Positions 26,256-34,820 of a stretch of DNA of 64,000 bases are shown piece by piece. The stretch lies in NCBI GenBank assembly GCA_947496185.1, contig CANMCD010000006.1:168893-232892 (forward strand). Reading direction: 5' to 3'. The notes beneath the pieces were generated by a model, which ran no database searches, was not told the origin of the DNA, and worked only from the letters and a program-made list of their open reading frames with translations. Position numbers and translations under genes: made by a program. Position 1 is the stretch's first letter; every line of letters starts with the position of its first letter. This DNA is from an uncultured Tenacibaculum sp. (GTDB taxonomy: Bacteria > Bacteroidota > Bacteroidia > Flavobacteriales > Flavobacteriaceae).

Positions 26256-27965
26256 TTAAGGTTTTTGACTGTATTTTATTGTTTTAGTAGTATTTAGTTG
26301 TTTGATAAAGTACGAAGGGTTAATTCCAGTTTTTTTATTAAAAGCTGTTGAAAATGATTGAGCTTTATTAAAGCCAACTTCTTCAGCTATTGCTTTTATG
26401 GTATATGATCTGAATTTTTTATCTTCAGTTAATTTTTTTATCGCAAAATCTATTTTTAGATTATTTATATAATTTGAAAAGTTAGAGTTTTTGGTTGAAT
26501 TAATAACTTTCGATAAATAACTGCTATTAGTTTTTAGTTCCTTGGCGAGAGAATGAAGAGTGTATTTTTTTTTGGTAAATTTGTTAGAGTTTTCGAATTT
26601 TTCTAATGCTAATTGAATACTTTTTACTAAGTCTTCTGATAACCCAGTAGCAGTGACAGTTTTTGTAATGTTACTTTTTTCAGGGTTGGTTTGAGAGTTT
26701 TTTATTAATAAATGATATTTTTTTTTATTGTTGATATTTTTTTTTACGCTTACAATAGAAAAAATTATTAAAAAACAAGAAGTAAATATCAAAATTATAA
26801 ACCAGTTTTTAGAAGCTGTGTTCTCTTTGTTAAGTCGTTTTATTAATTGTTCTTTCTTTAATAAAAGATTTGGTATTTCGTATTCTTTTATAATTTTTTT
26901 GTTTAGGTCTTTGTGTTCGACATGAATAATACTATCTATTTTAATAGCTTTTTTTATACTTTTAAGTTGGTTTATAGGGTCATTAATTTTTTCGTAGTAT
27001 TTAAGCAATAAGATATTTGCTTTTTTTGCTCGAGAAATCACTGTAGGGTCTTTATCGTAAATAGAATCTATTTTTTTTAGATATTTAATTGATTTAATTT
27101 TTTCATTATTCATCGAGTAAGCCTCACTTAAGAAAAAATAACTGTCAGATAATGCTTTCTTTTGGTTTTTTAACAAAGAAATTCCCTTTAGTAAGCTATC
27201 TATGGCCGTATTATATTGATTTTTTAATTTTAAAGACACGCCAGAAGATAATACAAAGAAAGGATATAGATATTTGTTAGTCTCTTTTAGAGATTCTTTA
27301 ATTCCTATTTTGGTGTATGTTAATGATGAATCTGGTAAGTGGTTTGCATTGTATGAATTTGATAAAGAAAATAATGATCTTAGGTATTGTTTGGGATGTT
27401 TTCGCTGAATATTAGAGTCATTAAAAAAAAGTAAATTTTCTTTAAATAGTTTAAGAGCTTCTTCTTTTTCATGGACTGCGTTTTTAAGGGAAGCGATGTA
27501 ATGTTTTATTTTTAATCGTAAAAAAGAGTTTTCTTTTTTTAAAGCAAAGTTATTAGCTATCATGTAATTTTTTAGTGCTGGTTTGTATTTTGCTATATAA
27601 AAAAGCTCAATGCCTTTTTTTAGATATCCTCTCGAGGTTAAATTTTCATCTTTCATTTTTTTAGCGGTTTGAATAATGCTGTCTGCATATTCAACTCCCT
27701 TTTGACTATGAGAATAAATTTCTAGTAGATAGTTATAGCCTTTATTTATTTTTTCTAAGTTATTCTCTACTTTTCCCTTTGTTATTAGAATATTTGAAAA
27801 CCTTTCCTTTATAGAGTCTGACTTTGAGTTTTCTATTATATTTTCAATATGATGGTAACTTAGAGTACTTGTATTTAATTGTTGTGAACAAACAAAAAAA
27901 AATGTAAAAAAAAGTATGAGTAGTAAAATTCCTTTTAAGTCCAATTGCGTAATTTTTGAAGGCAA
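26256..27965 (-). CDS. TPR-repeat membrane sensor with C-terminal AraC DNA-binding domain
   Basis: 569 residues. An N-terminal signal/anchor (LLILFFTFFFVCSQQ) precedes a long TPR-like helical region (about 40-360). A transmembrane segment lies at about 390-410 (NWFIILIFTSCFLIIFS), and a C-terminal AraC-type double helix-turn-helix at about 455-560, containing SLAKELKTNSSYLSKVIN and the signature AIAEEVGFNKAQSFSTAFNKKTGINPSYF. The TPR part should sense a periplasmic peptide or partner and the HTH should bind DNA in the cytoplasm. Proteins of this type often sit beside peptide natural-product loci in flavobacteria. It is read towards the precursor remnant and the S9 peptidase. Confidence 0.88.
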   Translation of the reverse strand: MPSKITQLDLKGILLLILFFTFFFVCSQQLNTSTLSYHHIENIIENSKSDSIKERFSNILITKGKVENNLEKINKGYNYLLEIYSHSQKGVEYADSIIQTAKKMKDENLTSRGYLKKGIELFYIAKYKPALKNYMIANNFALKKENSFLRLKIKHYIASLKNAVHEKEEALKLFKENLLFFNDSNIQRKHPKQYLRSLFSLSNSYNANHLPDSSLTYTKIGIKESLKETNKYLYPFFVLSSGVSLKLKNQYNTAIDSLLKGISLLKNQKKALSDSYFFLSEAYSMNNEKIKSIKYLKKIDSIYDKDPTVISRAKKANILLLKYYEKINDPINQLKSIKKAIKIDSIIHVEHKDLNKKIIKEYEIPNLLLKKEQLIKRLNKENTASKNWFIILIFTSCFLIIFSIVSVKKNINNKKKYHLLIKNSQTNPEKSNITKTVTATGLSEDLVKSIQLALEKFENSNKFTKKKYTLHSLAKELKTNSSYLSKVINSTKNSNFSNYINNLKIDFAIKKLTEDKKFRSYTIKAIAEEVGFNKAQSFSTAFNKKTGINPSYFIKQLNTTKTIKYSQKP

Positions 27966-28045
27966 GATATAAAAATTTAAAAAGATAAGAGAAAGGAATT
28001 TTAAAGTGTTTTTTCGAGATTATTAACCAATTTGATTTTAGGATT

Positions 28046-28347
28046 TTATCAGGGGTTGGTTGAGTATGATATTCCCGATTCTTAGGAAAGTTTTAGGTTA
28101 AATATTAATTTTTAAGAAGCAAGTTTTTCTTTAGATGTTGTTAATGAAAAAAATCCATAATAGTTTGCAGGAACTGTTTAAAAATAAAACAGTTATATTA
28201 ATTGCGCATAGATTAAGTACAGTACAAAATGCTGATCAAATAATAGTATTGTCAAAAGGAAAAATTGTTGAGGTAGGATGTCATGAAGAACTAATTATGA
28301 ATAGGAAAGAATATTATGAATTAGTAAAGAGTCAGTTAAATATATAA
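28046..28347 (+). pseudogene. remnant of the C-terminus of an exporter ABC ATPase
   Basis: The intact piece (from 28135) reads LQELFKNKTVILIAHRLSTV and then ends QLNI, the H-loop and C-terminal end of an ABC exporter ATPase (peptidase-containing/bacteriocin-exporter type). Upstream, in other frames, fragments match the rest of the nucleotide-binding domain: a decayed LSGG signature near 28046, a degenerate Walker B at about 28110, and EASFSLDVVNEKK just before a 7-A tract where the frame is lost. Several indels and stops separate these parts, and the membrane and peptidase domains are gone. It is a dead gene, probably the exporter of the neighbouring peptide. Confidence 0.75.
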
Positions 28348-28591
28348 AAAGATTAAAATTTTTTATATCGTAGAATTGATAGTTGTATTTACTTTTCTCA
28401 GAGGAATATTTAAAACAAGAGTTATAAAATTTATAATGGAAGAAATAAAATGTTCAGTATAAAAATTAGTATAGGATTAAAAAAAGATTTTTTTAAGTTT
28501 GTATAATATAAGAATAACGTTGATTATGATAAAGGAGTAGGAAGAATAAGATCAGCAGTAGAAAAAGTAAGAGAAATCAAATAACGTTTAA
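28348..28591 (+). other. decayed coding remnant with in-frame stops
   Basis: No intact gene. One frame is mostly open between about 28369 and 28581 except for two TAA codons (near 28460 and 28508). It ends GVGRIRSAVEKVREIK and TAA just before the receptor start. This looks like the eroded end of another gene of the locus. I do not recognise the family. Confidence 0.4.
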
Positions 28592-30958
28592 ATGAAAATA
28601 AAAAAAGCTATTACTCTAGTGGTATTACTACAGACCACTATGACTTTTTGTCAAAACCAAATTTCAGGAAAAATAACAGACGTATCAAGTAATCCTTTGC
28701 CTTATACTAATGTGGTGCTTCATTCATCCATCAATAAAGTTGTTGCAGGAACAATAAGTGATGATGGTGGTAGCTACCGTTTTGAAAAAGTACCAAATGG
28801 GAAATATTGGATAGAGGTCTCTGTTTTAGGGTTCAAAACACAAAAAAATAAATTATTTACATTATTAGAGAATAAAAACAAAACGGTTAATTTTGTAATG
28901 GAAGAAGAGTCAGAAATTTTAGGAGAAGTTGTTATAAAATCTTCTAAACCTGTCATTCGGCAAACTGCTGAGAAACTAATTGTGGACTTAGAGAACTCTA
29001 CTATGGTTACTACAAACTTGCAGGGCGTGATGAAAAAAGTACCAGGAGTGATAGTAGCAAATGGAAAATTAAGTTATGCAGGACAGCAGGGTATTCGAAT
29101 TTTTATCAACGGGAAAACAACTAATTATATGGATACTAGTTCTTTATTAAGAGACTTTCCTGCGGATAACATTGCAAAAGTTGAATTAATACAACAGCCT
29201 GGAGCTGAATTTGATGCAGATGGTTCAGGTCCGATTATTAATATTATTTTAAAGAAGAATGTACAAATTGGTACGCACGGAAACACAAAACTTTATTCGG
29301 GTTATGATAACACTCCAGAATACGGGGTGAGTGCTTCTTTATCTAGTTATAAAGGAAAAGTGAATTGGCATTTGTCATCAGGGTATAAAAAAACTGGTTG
29401 GAGGGATGATTTATTTTTAACAAGGAGAGTAAGAGGAGGGATTTATAGTCAATCAACAACCTCTCCCTATGATCCAGTAAATTTTAGAATAAATGGTAGT
29501 ATAGATTATCATCTTTCACCCAAAAATAGTATTGGATTGAGTATTAGAAGGAGACACACAGATTCAGATAGAATTACTTCTAATAGAACAAGAGTGCAGA
29601 CTGATAGTATAGCAGGTGTTTTATTCACGGATAATGTTTTTGATAGAAAACAAACGGTTCTTACTGTGAATCCGTATTATGAGTATAGCGATGATGTTGA
29701 TAGGTTGGTTGTGGACCTTGATTATGTAAATTATCATAATGGAAACACTAGCACTTTACATAAGTTAGGAGCTAGTGAAGTGCCTTTTAAAGACCAGCGC
29801 TATATTCAAGATGGGAAATATAAAATTTTAACATATAAGGCTGATTATAAGAGAATAGTAAATGATGGTTTTAATTGGATGCTTGGAGGTAAATATATGG
29901 ATGTAGATACGGATAGTTATTTAGAATCACAACCTAGAAATAAAAACGGAGTATTTGAGAAAAAAGAGGAAGAAAGTAATAGCTTTTTAGTAGAGGAAGA
30001 TATTTTAGCATTATATTCCAAGACGTCAATTGTGTATAATAAATGGAATTTTACAGCTGGGCTTCGTTGGGAAAGGAGTATTACTAAAGGAACATCCACA
30101 AATTCGAATACCACAAGAAGTAGAGAAATATCAAGAATATTTCCAAGTGCTAGTCTAGGGAGGAAAATTAATGAAAAATTAGGAATAAATGTAGCTTATA
30201 GTAATCGAATTCAACGTCGAGATTATAGTTCTTTAAATTCTTTTGTGTTTTTTTATGATCCCTATACCTATAGTCAAGGAAATGCAGCACTTAGACCTTC
30301 CTTTACAGATAATTTCCAGTTTAGTTTTACCTATCTTGAGAAACCTTTTTTCAGTGTAGGGTATAGAGAAACATCCGATGTGTTGTTTGAACTAGTTTCT
30401 CAGAATGATGATACAGCTCAAACTTATGGAGTAACTGTAAATTTAGCAAAAAATAAAAATTGGAATTTTCGAGCTTTTGCTCCTTTAAATTTTCTCAGGG
30501 GGTTGGATGGGTATTCAGGTTTTATTGTTAATTATAACTCTTATGAATCGGTAATGTTAATGCCGAAATTATCTTTATCTCTTTGGAGTTTGACTTGGTA
30601 TACAAATATTGAATACGAGTTGCCATGGGAAATGAATGCTGAATTATCAGGATATTATACTTCAGGAGGGCTTCAAGGGCAGATAGTTCATGATTGGTTG
30701 GCTGGTATGAGTTTTGCTATTAGTAAGAGTTTTATGAAAGGTAAGCTAAAAGTAAATGGAGGAGTGGAAGAGTTGTTGAATCGAGAGTTTGTAGGAAGAA
30801 TTGATTATGGAAATATTGATACAGATGTGAGAAGCGATTGGTCACGCCAAAATGTGTATTTACAGTTAACTTATAATTTTGGTTCAAAATATAGTAAAGA
30901 GAAGAAAAGAGCAAATGTATCTAAAGAAATACAAGAGAGATTAGGGAATAATAACTAG
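28592..30958 (+). CDS. OMP_b-brl-type TonB-dependent receptor-like outer membrane protein
   Basis: 788 residues. A signal peptide (MKIKKAITLVVLLQTTMTFC) precedes a carboxypeptidase-regulatory-like domain (about 22-105), a plug-like domain (about 120-225, with VPGVIVANGKLSYAG and IFINGKTTNYMD) and a long beta-barrel ending LQLTYNFGSK and a charged tail. It belongs to the 'outer membrane beta-barrel family 3' group, receptor-like proteins that lack a typical TonB box. It is intact although its upstream neighbours are decayed. In comparable loci such a protein may import or display a peptide. The ligand is unknown. It is followed by a strong hairpin terminator. Confidence 0.88.
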   Translation: MKIKKAITLVVLLQTTMTFCQNQISGKITDVSSNPLPYTNVVLHSSINKVVAGTISDDGGSYRFEKVPNGKYWIEVSVLGFKTQKNKLFTLLENKNKTVNFVMEEESEILGEVVIKSSKPVIRQTAEKLIVDLENSTMVTTNLQGVMKKVPGVIVANGKLSYAGQQGIRIFINGKTTNYMDTSSLLRDFPADNIAKVELIQQPGAEFDADGSGPIINIILKKNVQIGTHGNTKLYSGYDNTPEYGVSASLSSYKGKVNWHLSSGYKKTGWRDDLFLTRRVRGGIYSQSTTSPYDPVNFRINGSIDYHLSPKNSIGLSIRRRHTDSDRITSNRTRVQTDSIAGVLFTDNVFDRKQTVLTVNPYYEYSDDVDRLVVDLDYVNYHNGNTSTLHKLGASEVPFKDQRYIQDGKYKILTYKADYKRIVNDGFNWMLGGKYMDVDTDSYLESQPRNKNGVFEKKEEESNSFLVEEDILALYSKTSIVYNKWNFTAGLRWERSITKGTSTNSNTTRSREISRIFPSASLGRKINEKLGINVAYSNRIQRRDYSSLNSFVFFYDPYTYSQGNAALRPSFTDNFQFSFTYLEKPFFSVGYRETSDVLFELVSQNDDTAQTYGVTVNLAKNKNWNFRAFAPLNFLRGLDGYSGFIVNYNSYESVMLMPKLSLSLWSLTWYTNIEYELPWEMNAELSGYYTSGGLQGQIVHDWLAGMSFAISKSFMKGKLKVNGGVEELLNREFVGRIDYGNIDTDVRSDWSRQNVYLQLTYNFGSKYSKEKKRANVSKEIQERLGNNN

Positions 30959-30980
30959 GTAATAGCTTAAAAGTTAAAAA

Positions 30981-31012
30981 AGAGAGAACTGTTTCAATAA
31001 ACAGTTTTCTCT
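30981..31012. terminator. hairpin terminator between the receptor and the convergent PAS gene
   Basis: A 14-base stem with one G-T pair (30981-30994 with 30999-31012) and a 4-base loop. It is A-rich on the left, so it also suits the minus strand. Confidence 0.82.
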
Positions 31013-31034
31013 ACTATATCTTAGCTAACGAATA

Positions 31035-31649
31035 TTATTCATATTCCCCAAAGAAAAACCAATTAAGTCCTTTTTTAAACTTGCTTTTTATTTCTTTTTC
31101 AGGATTTTCCTCTTTAACTTCATTAAACAAATCCACTACAAATTGATCGTAATTTTTCTTGATTTCTTCTTTTAGATAAGCCTCAAAATACAATTCACTA
31201 GCTTTTTCACCTTTTATCTGTTCTATTTCTAAAAGCGTTTTATAGAGAGGGGCTATTTGTTTGATAATCTCTTGTGGAATAGCTTTTCTTCTACCTGTAT
31301 AACCTGTAGCTTTTCCTTGATCGTCTCGTTCAATTTCAAAATCAGTGATCACCCAATAATAACGGCCCGTTCTAGAAAGGTTTTTGATGATAGCGTGAAA
31401 ATTCTCTTCCCTTTTCAATGAATTCCATAGGGTTTTAAAAATTACTTTGGGCATATCAGGATGTCTAATAATATTATGTGGCTCACCAATAAGTTCAATT
31501 TTATTATACTCAGAAGCTTCCTCAAAAGTGTCGTTCATGTACAAAATAGTTCCCTGTAAATCCGTTTTACTAATAATCGTTTTTGAGGTGTCCCATTTAA
31601 CTTCTTCATTAATAATTTGGGTAGGCCTAGGGGATAGGTTGGTGTTCAT
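31035..31649 (-). CDS. PAS-domain protein (Aer-like PAS, no output domain seen)
   Basis: 204 residues. A PAS domain of the aerotaxis-receptor type spans about 15-120: ISKTDLQGTILYMNDTFEEAS, LIGEPHNIIRHPDMP and YYWVITDFEIERD, the pattern of Aer PAS domains that bind FAD. The remaining 80 residues are helical and charged, with no methyl-accepting, kinase or cyclase domain. It is thus a lone soluble PAS module, perhaps a redox or oxygen sensor acting through a partner. The partner is unknown. It is transcribed alone, divergent from maeB. Confidence 0.85.
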   Translation of the reverse strand: MNTNLSPRPTQIINEEVKWDTSKTIISKTDLQGTILYMNDTFEEASEYNKIELIGEPHNIIRHPDMPKVIFKTLWNSLKREENFHAIIKNLSRTGRYYWVITDFEIERDDQGKATGYTGRRKAIPQEIIKQIAPLYKTLLEIEQIKGEKASELYFEAYLKEEIKKNYDQFVVDLFNEVKEENPEKEIKSKFKKGLNWFFFGEYE

Positions 31650-31829
31650 TTTTTTAAGTTTAAGTTCGTTAACAAAAATAAAATATTTAGGGTGTTTTAT
31701 AAGGCTTAAAACAACAAAAAGAATGAGTTTTTATAGGTGTTTTTTTACTGATAATAGGGTTTCGATCACGTTATTTTAAAATAAAACAAACAACTTTAAA
31801 ACAATATTATGTTACTTCGTTACAAAATG

Positions 31830-31837
31830 TATATTTG
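31830..31837 (+). promoter_or_regulatory. candidate -7 element upstream of maeB
   Basis: TATATTTG matches TAnnTTTG and lies 24 bases before the maeB start. No clear TTTG stands at the -33 position. Confidence 0.45.
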
Positions 31838-31861
31838 TAAGTTCATACAAACAAAACCATT

Positions 31862-34144
31862 ATGAGCGAATCTAGAAAAAGGCGAGAAGCTTTATTGTAT
31901 CATGCAAAACCTAAGCCAGGGAAAATAGCAGTTGTACCTACAAAAAAATATGCAACGCAGCATGACCTATCATTGGCATATTCCCCAGGAGTAGCAGAGC
32001 CTTGCTTAGAAATAGCGAAGAATAAAGATAATGTGTATAAATATACCGCAAAGAGCAATTTAGTAGCTGTAATTTCCAATGGAACTGCTGTGTTAGGGCT
32101 CGGTGATATTGGGCCAGAAGCTTCTAAACCTGTAATGGAAGGAAAAGGTTTGTTATTTAAAATTTTTGCGGATATAGATGTATTTGATATTGAGGTAGAC
32201 GCTACTGATGTAGATAAGTTTGTAGAGACCGTAAAAGCGATAGCACCTACTTTTGGGGGAATTAACTTAGAAGACATCAAAGCTCCTGAGGCATTCGAAA
32301 TAGAAACCCGTTTGAAGGAGGAGTTGGATATTCCTGTGATGCACGATGACCAACATGGTACGGCTATTATATCTGCTGCAGCTTTGAAAAATGCCTTAGA
32401 AATAAATGGAAAGGATATTACAAAAGTAAAGATTGTAGTCAATGGTGCTGGTGCAGCGGCAATTTCTTGTACCCGTCTTTATATAGCATTGGGTGCTAAG
32501 AAGGAAAATATTATCATGTGTGATAGTAAAGGGGTTATTAGAAAAGATAGAGGTAATTTAACGTCTCAAAAAGAAGAATTTGCTACGGATGTAGACGTGA
32601 ATAACTTAGAGGAAGCCATGTTTAATTCGGATGTCTTTATTGGACTTTCAAAAGGTAATGTTGTGAGTCCTGAAATGCTTTTATCTATGGCAAAAAATCC
32701 GATAGTATTTGCCATGGCAAATCCAGAACCAGAAATATCGTATGATTTAGCAGTGGCCACTAGAGATGATATTATCATGGCAACAGGGCGTTCAGATCAT
32801 CCTAATCAGGTAAATAATGTATTAGGGTTTCCTTTTATATTTAGAGGTGCTTTGGATGTAAGAGCAACGAAAATAAACGAAGAAATGAAAATGGCAGCAG
32901 TTTTGGCTTTGGCAGAATTGGCTAAAAAATCGGTGCCAGAACAAGTGAATATAGTTTATGATGAGGTAAGTCTTTCTTTCGGTAAAGATTATATCATTCC
33001 CAAGCCATTCGACCCAAGGTTAATATACGAAATACCACCCGCTATAGCTAAAGCGGCAATGGAATCAGGGGTTGCACAAGAGCCTATCACTGATTGGGAA
33101 AAATATAGAGAAGAGCTTATGGATAGATCGGGGACAGGTAGTAAGGAAATTAGATTGCTACATAACCGAGCTAAAAAAGATCCTAAGCGAGTGGTGTTTG
33201 CTGAAGCAGATCATTTAGATGTTTTGAAGGCAGCACAAAGGGTATATGAAGAGAAAATCGGTATTCCTATTTTATTAGGAAGAAAAGAGGTGATTCTTGA
33301 ATTAAAAGAAGAACTAGGGTTTACAGGAGATGTGTCGATAATTGATCCGAAAACGGACGAACAAGAGCCTACGAGAAATCGATATGCTGAAATCTTTTGG
33401 AAGACACGTCAACGTAAAGGAGTAACCTTGCTGCAAGCACAAAAATTAATGCGAGAACGTAACTATTTTGCTGCTATGATGGTGAATAGTGGAGAAGCAG
33501 ACGCGTTGATTTCTGGGTATTCGAGACCGTATGCATCAGTAGTAAAACCAATGTTAGAGCTTATAGAGAAGGATAAAGGGGTTACCAGAGTTGCTGCGAC
33601 GAATCTAATGCTTACCAAGCAAGGGCCAATATTCTTAGCAGATACTACTATTAATATAGATCCATCAGCTAAAGACTTAGCGAAAATTACCCAGTTAACT
33701 TCTGTATTAGCAAAAATGTTTGGAATGAAGCCCAACATTGCCATGTTAGGTTTTTCTAACTTTGGTTCAGCAAAATCAGAAAGCTCTGCCAAAATAAGAG
33801 AAGCAGTGGCTTATATTCATAGAAACTTTCCAAATGTAGTAGTAGATGGAGAGTTACAAGCAGATTTTGCATTGAATCCAGAATTGTTAGCTAAAGAGTT
33901 TCCTTTTTCAAAACTCAACGGTAAAAAAGTAAATGTTTTAATTTTTCCAAATTTGGAAGCAGCAAATATTACTTACAAATTAATGAAGCAAGTAGATAGA
34001 GTAGAGTCAATCGGCCCTATTTTACTTGGGTTAAGTAAGCCTGTGCATATCTTGCAGCTGGGGGCTAGTGTTGATGAAATTGTCAACATGGTGGCTGTTG
34101 CTGTGGTTGATGCACAGAATAAAGCATTGATCAAGATGAATTAA
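31862..34144 (+). CDS. maeB: NADP-dependent malic enzyme with phosphotransacetylase-like domain
   Basis: 760 residues with two domains. The N-terminal malic-enzyme half (about 1-420) shows SLAYSPGVAEPCLEI, ISNGTAVLGLGDIG, the MHDDQHGTAII metal site, VVNGAGAAAISC (NADP-binding) and FAMANPEPEI. The C-terminal half (about 435-760) resembles phosphate acetyltransferase (DALISGYSRPYASVVKPML, MKPNIAMLGFSNFGSAKS, QADFALNPEL) but in MaeB-type enzymes it is regulatory, binding acetyl-CoA. The enzyme decarboxylates malate to pyruvate and makes NADPH. It is followed by ruvA and sprA on the same strand, an order I recall as typical of flavobacteria. Confidence 0.96.
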   Translation: MSESRKRREALLYHAKPKPGKIAVVPTKKYATQHDLSLAYSPGVAEPCLEIAKNKDNVYKYTAKSNLVAVISNGTAVLGLGDIGPEASKPVMEGKGLLFKIFADIDVFDIEVDATDVDKFVETVKAIAPTFGGINLEDIKAPEAFEIETRLKEELDIPVMHDDQHGTAIISAAALKNALEINGKDITKVKIVVNGAGAAAISCTRLYIALGAKKENIIMCDSKGVIRKDRGNLTSQKEEFATDVDVNNLEEAMFNSDVFIGLSKGNVVSPEMLLSMAKNPIVFAMANPEPEISYDLAVATRDDIIMATGRSDHPNQVNNVLGFPFIFRGALDVRATKINEEMKMAAVLALAELAKKSVPEQVNIVYDEVSLSFGKDYIIPKPFDPRLIYEIPPAIAKAAMESGVAQEPITDWEKYREELMDRSGTGSKEIRLLHNRAKKDPKRVVFAEADHLDVLKAAQRVYEEKIGIPILLGRKEVILELKEELGFTGDVSIIDPKTDEQEPTRNRYAEIFWKTRQRKGVTLLQAQKLMRERNYFAAMMVNSGEADALISGYSRPYASVVKPMLELIEKDKGVTRVAATNLMLTKQGPIFLADTTINIDPSAKDLAKITQLTSVLAKMFGMKPNIAMLGFSNFGSAKSESSAKIREAVAYIHRNFPNVVVDGELQADFALNPELLAKEFPFSKLNGKKVNVLIFPNLEAANITYKLMKQVDRVESIGPILLGLSKPVHILQLGASVDEIVNMVAVAVVDAQNKALIKMN

Positions 34145-34224
34145 ATGCTTAGACAAGAGAAAAATATCTAAGTTTTTTGTAGAAAATAATTTTTCTAACT
34201 TAGTCAGGCAAAAAAACAGATCAA

Positions 34225-34806
34225 ATGATTACACAAATAAGGGGGAAACTTGTAGAGAAAAACCCTACCTATGTAGTGATAGATTGCAATGGTGTGGGAT
34301 ACTTGTTACATATCTCATTGAATACTTTTTCCTCCTTAGACAATGAAGAATCTATCTTATTATATACGCATCTATCAATTCGAGAAGATGCCCATACGTT
34401 ATACGGTTTTATAAGCAAAACAGAACGTGAAGTTTTTAGGTTGTTGGTTTCTGTTTCAGGAGTGGGGCCAAGTACTGCCAGAACAATGCTTTCTTCGATG
34501 ACTTCAGAAGATATACAACAAGCGATTGCTTCTGAAGATGTAAAACTGATTCAATCTGTTAAAGGTATTGGCGCAAAAACTGCACAACGAGTCATCGTAG
34601 ATTTAAAAGACAAAATTTTAAAAACGTTCGATTTGGACGAAGTTTCTGTAGTAGAAAACAATACAAACAAAGAACAAGCGTTATCTGCTTTAGAGGTGTT
34701 AGGATTTGTGAGGAAGCAAGCTGATAAAGCAATTAATAATATTATTAAAGAAACGCCTGAAGCATCAGTTGAAGAACTTATAAAACGGGCACTTAAAAAC
34801 TTATAA
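34225..34806 (+). CDS. ruvA: Holliday junction branch-migration protein RuvA
   Basis: 193 residues, the full length. The N-terminal OB-fold starts MITQIRGKLVEKNPTYVVID. Two helix-hairpin-helix motifs follow (VSGVGPSTARTML and VKGIGAKTAQRVIVDLKD), then a flexible linker and the C-terminal helical domain III (EQALSALEVLGF, SVEELIKRAL). RuvA binds four-way junctions and recruits RuvB for branch migration. It lies between maeB (80 bases) and sprA (14 bases), so it likely shares the sprA transcript. Confidence 0.96.
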   Translation: MITQIRGKLVEKNPTYVVIDCNGVGYLLHISLNTFSSLDNEESILLYTHLSIREDAHTLYGFISKTEREVFRLLVSVSGVGPSTARTMLSSMTSEDIQQAIASEDVKLIQSVKGIGAKTAQRVIVDLKDKILKTFDLDEVSVVENNTNKEQALSALEVLGFVRKQADKAINNIIKETPEASVEELIKRALKNL

Positions 34807-34820
34807 TAAGGGTGAAAAAG

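Noticed and set aside
28774-28956. A minus-strand short frame in the receptor gene
   Set aside because: Shadow of the receptor's coding strand without own features.
31900-32442. A 180-codon open frame on the minus strand opposite maeB
   Set aside because: It lies wholly inside maeB and has the composition of a reverse-complement shadow; no family resemblance.
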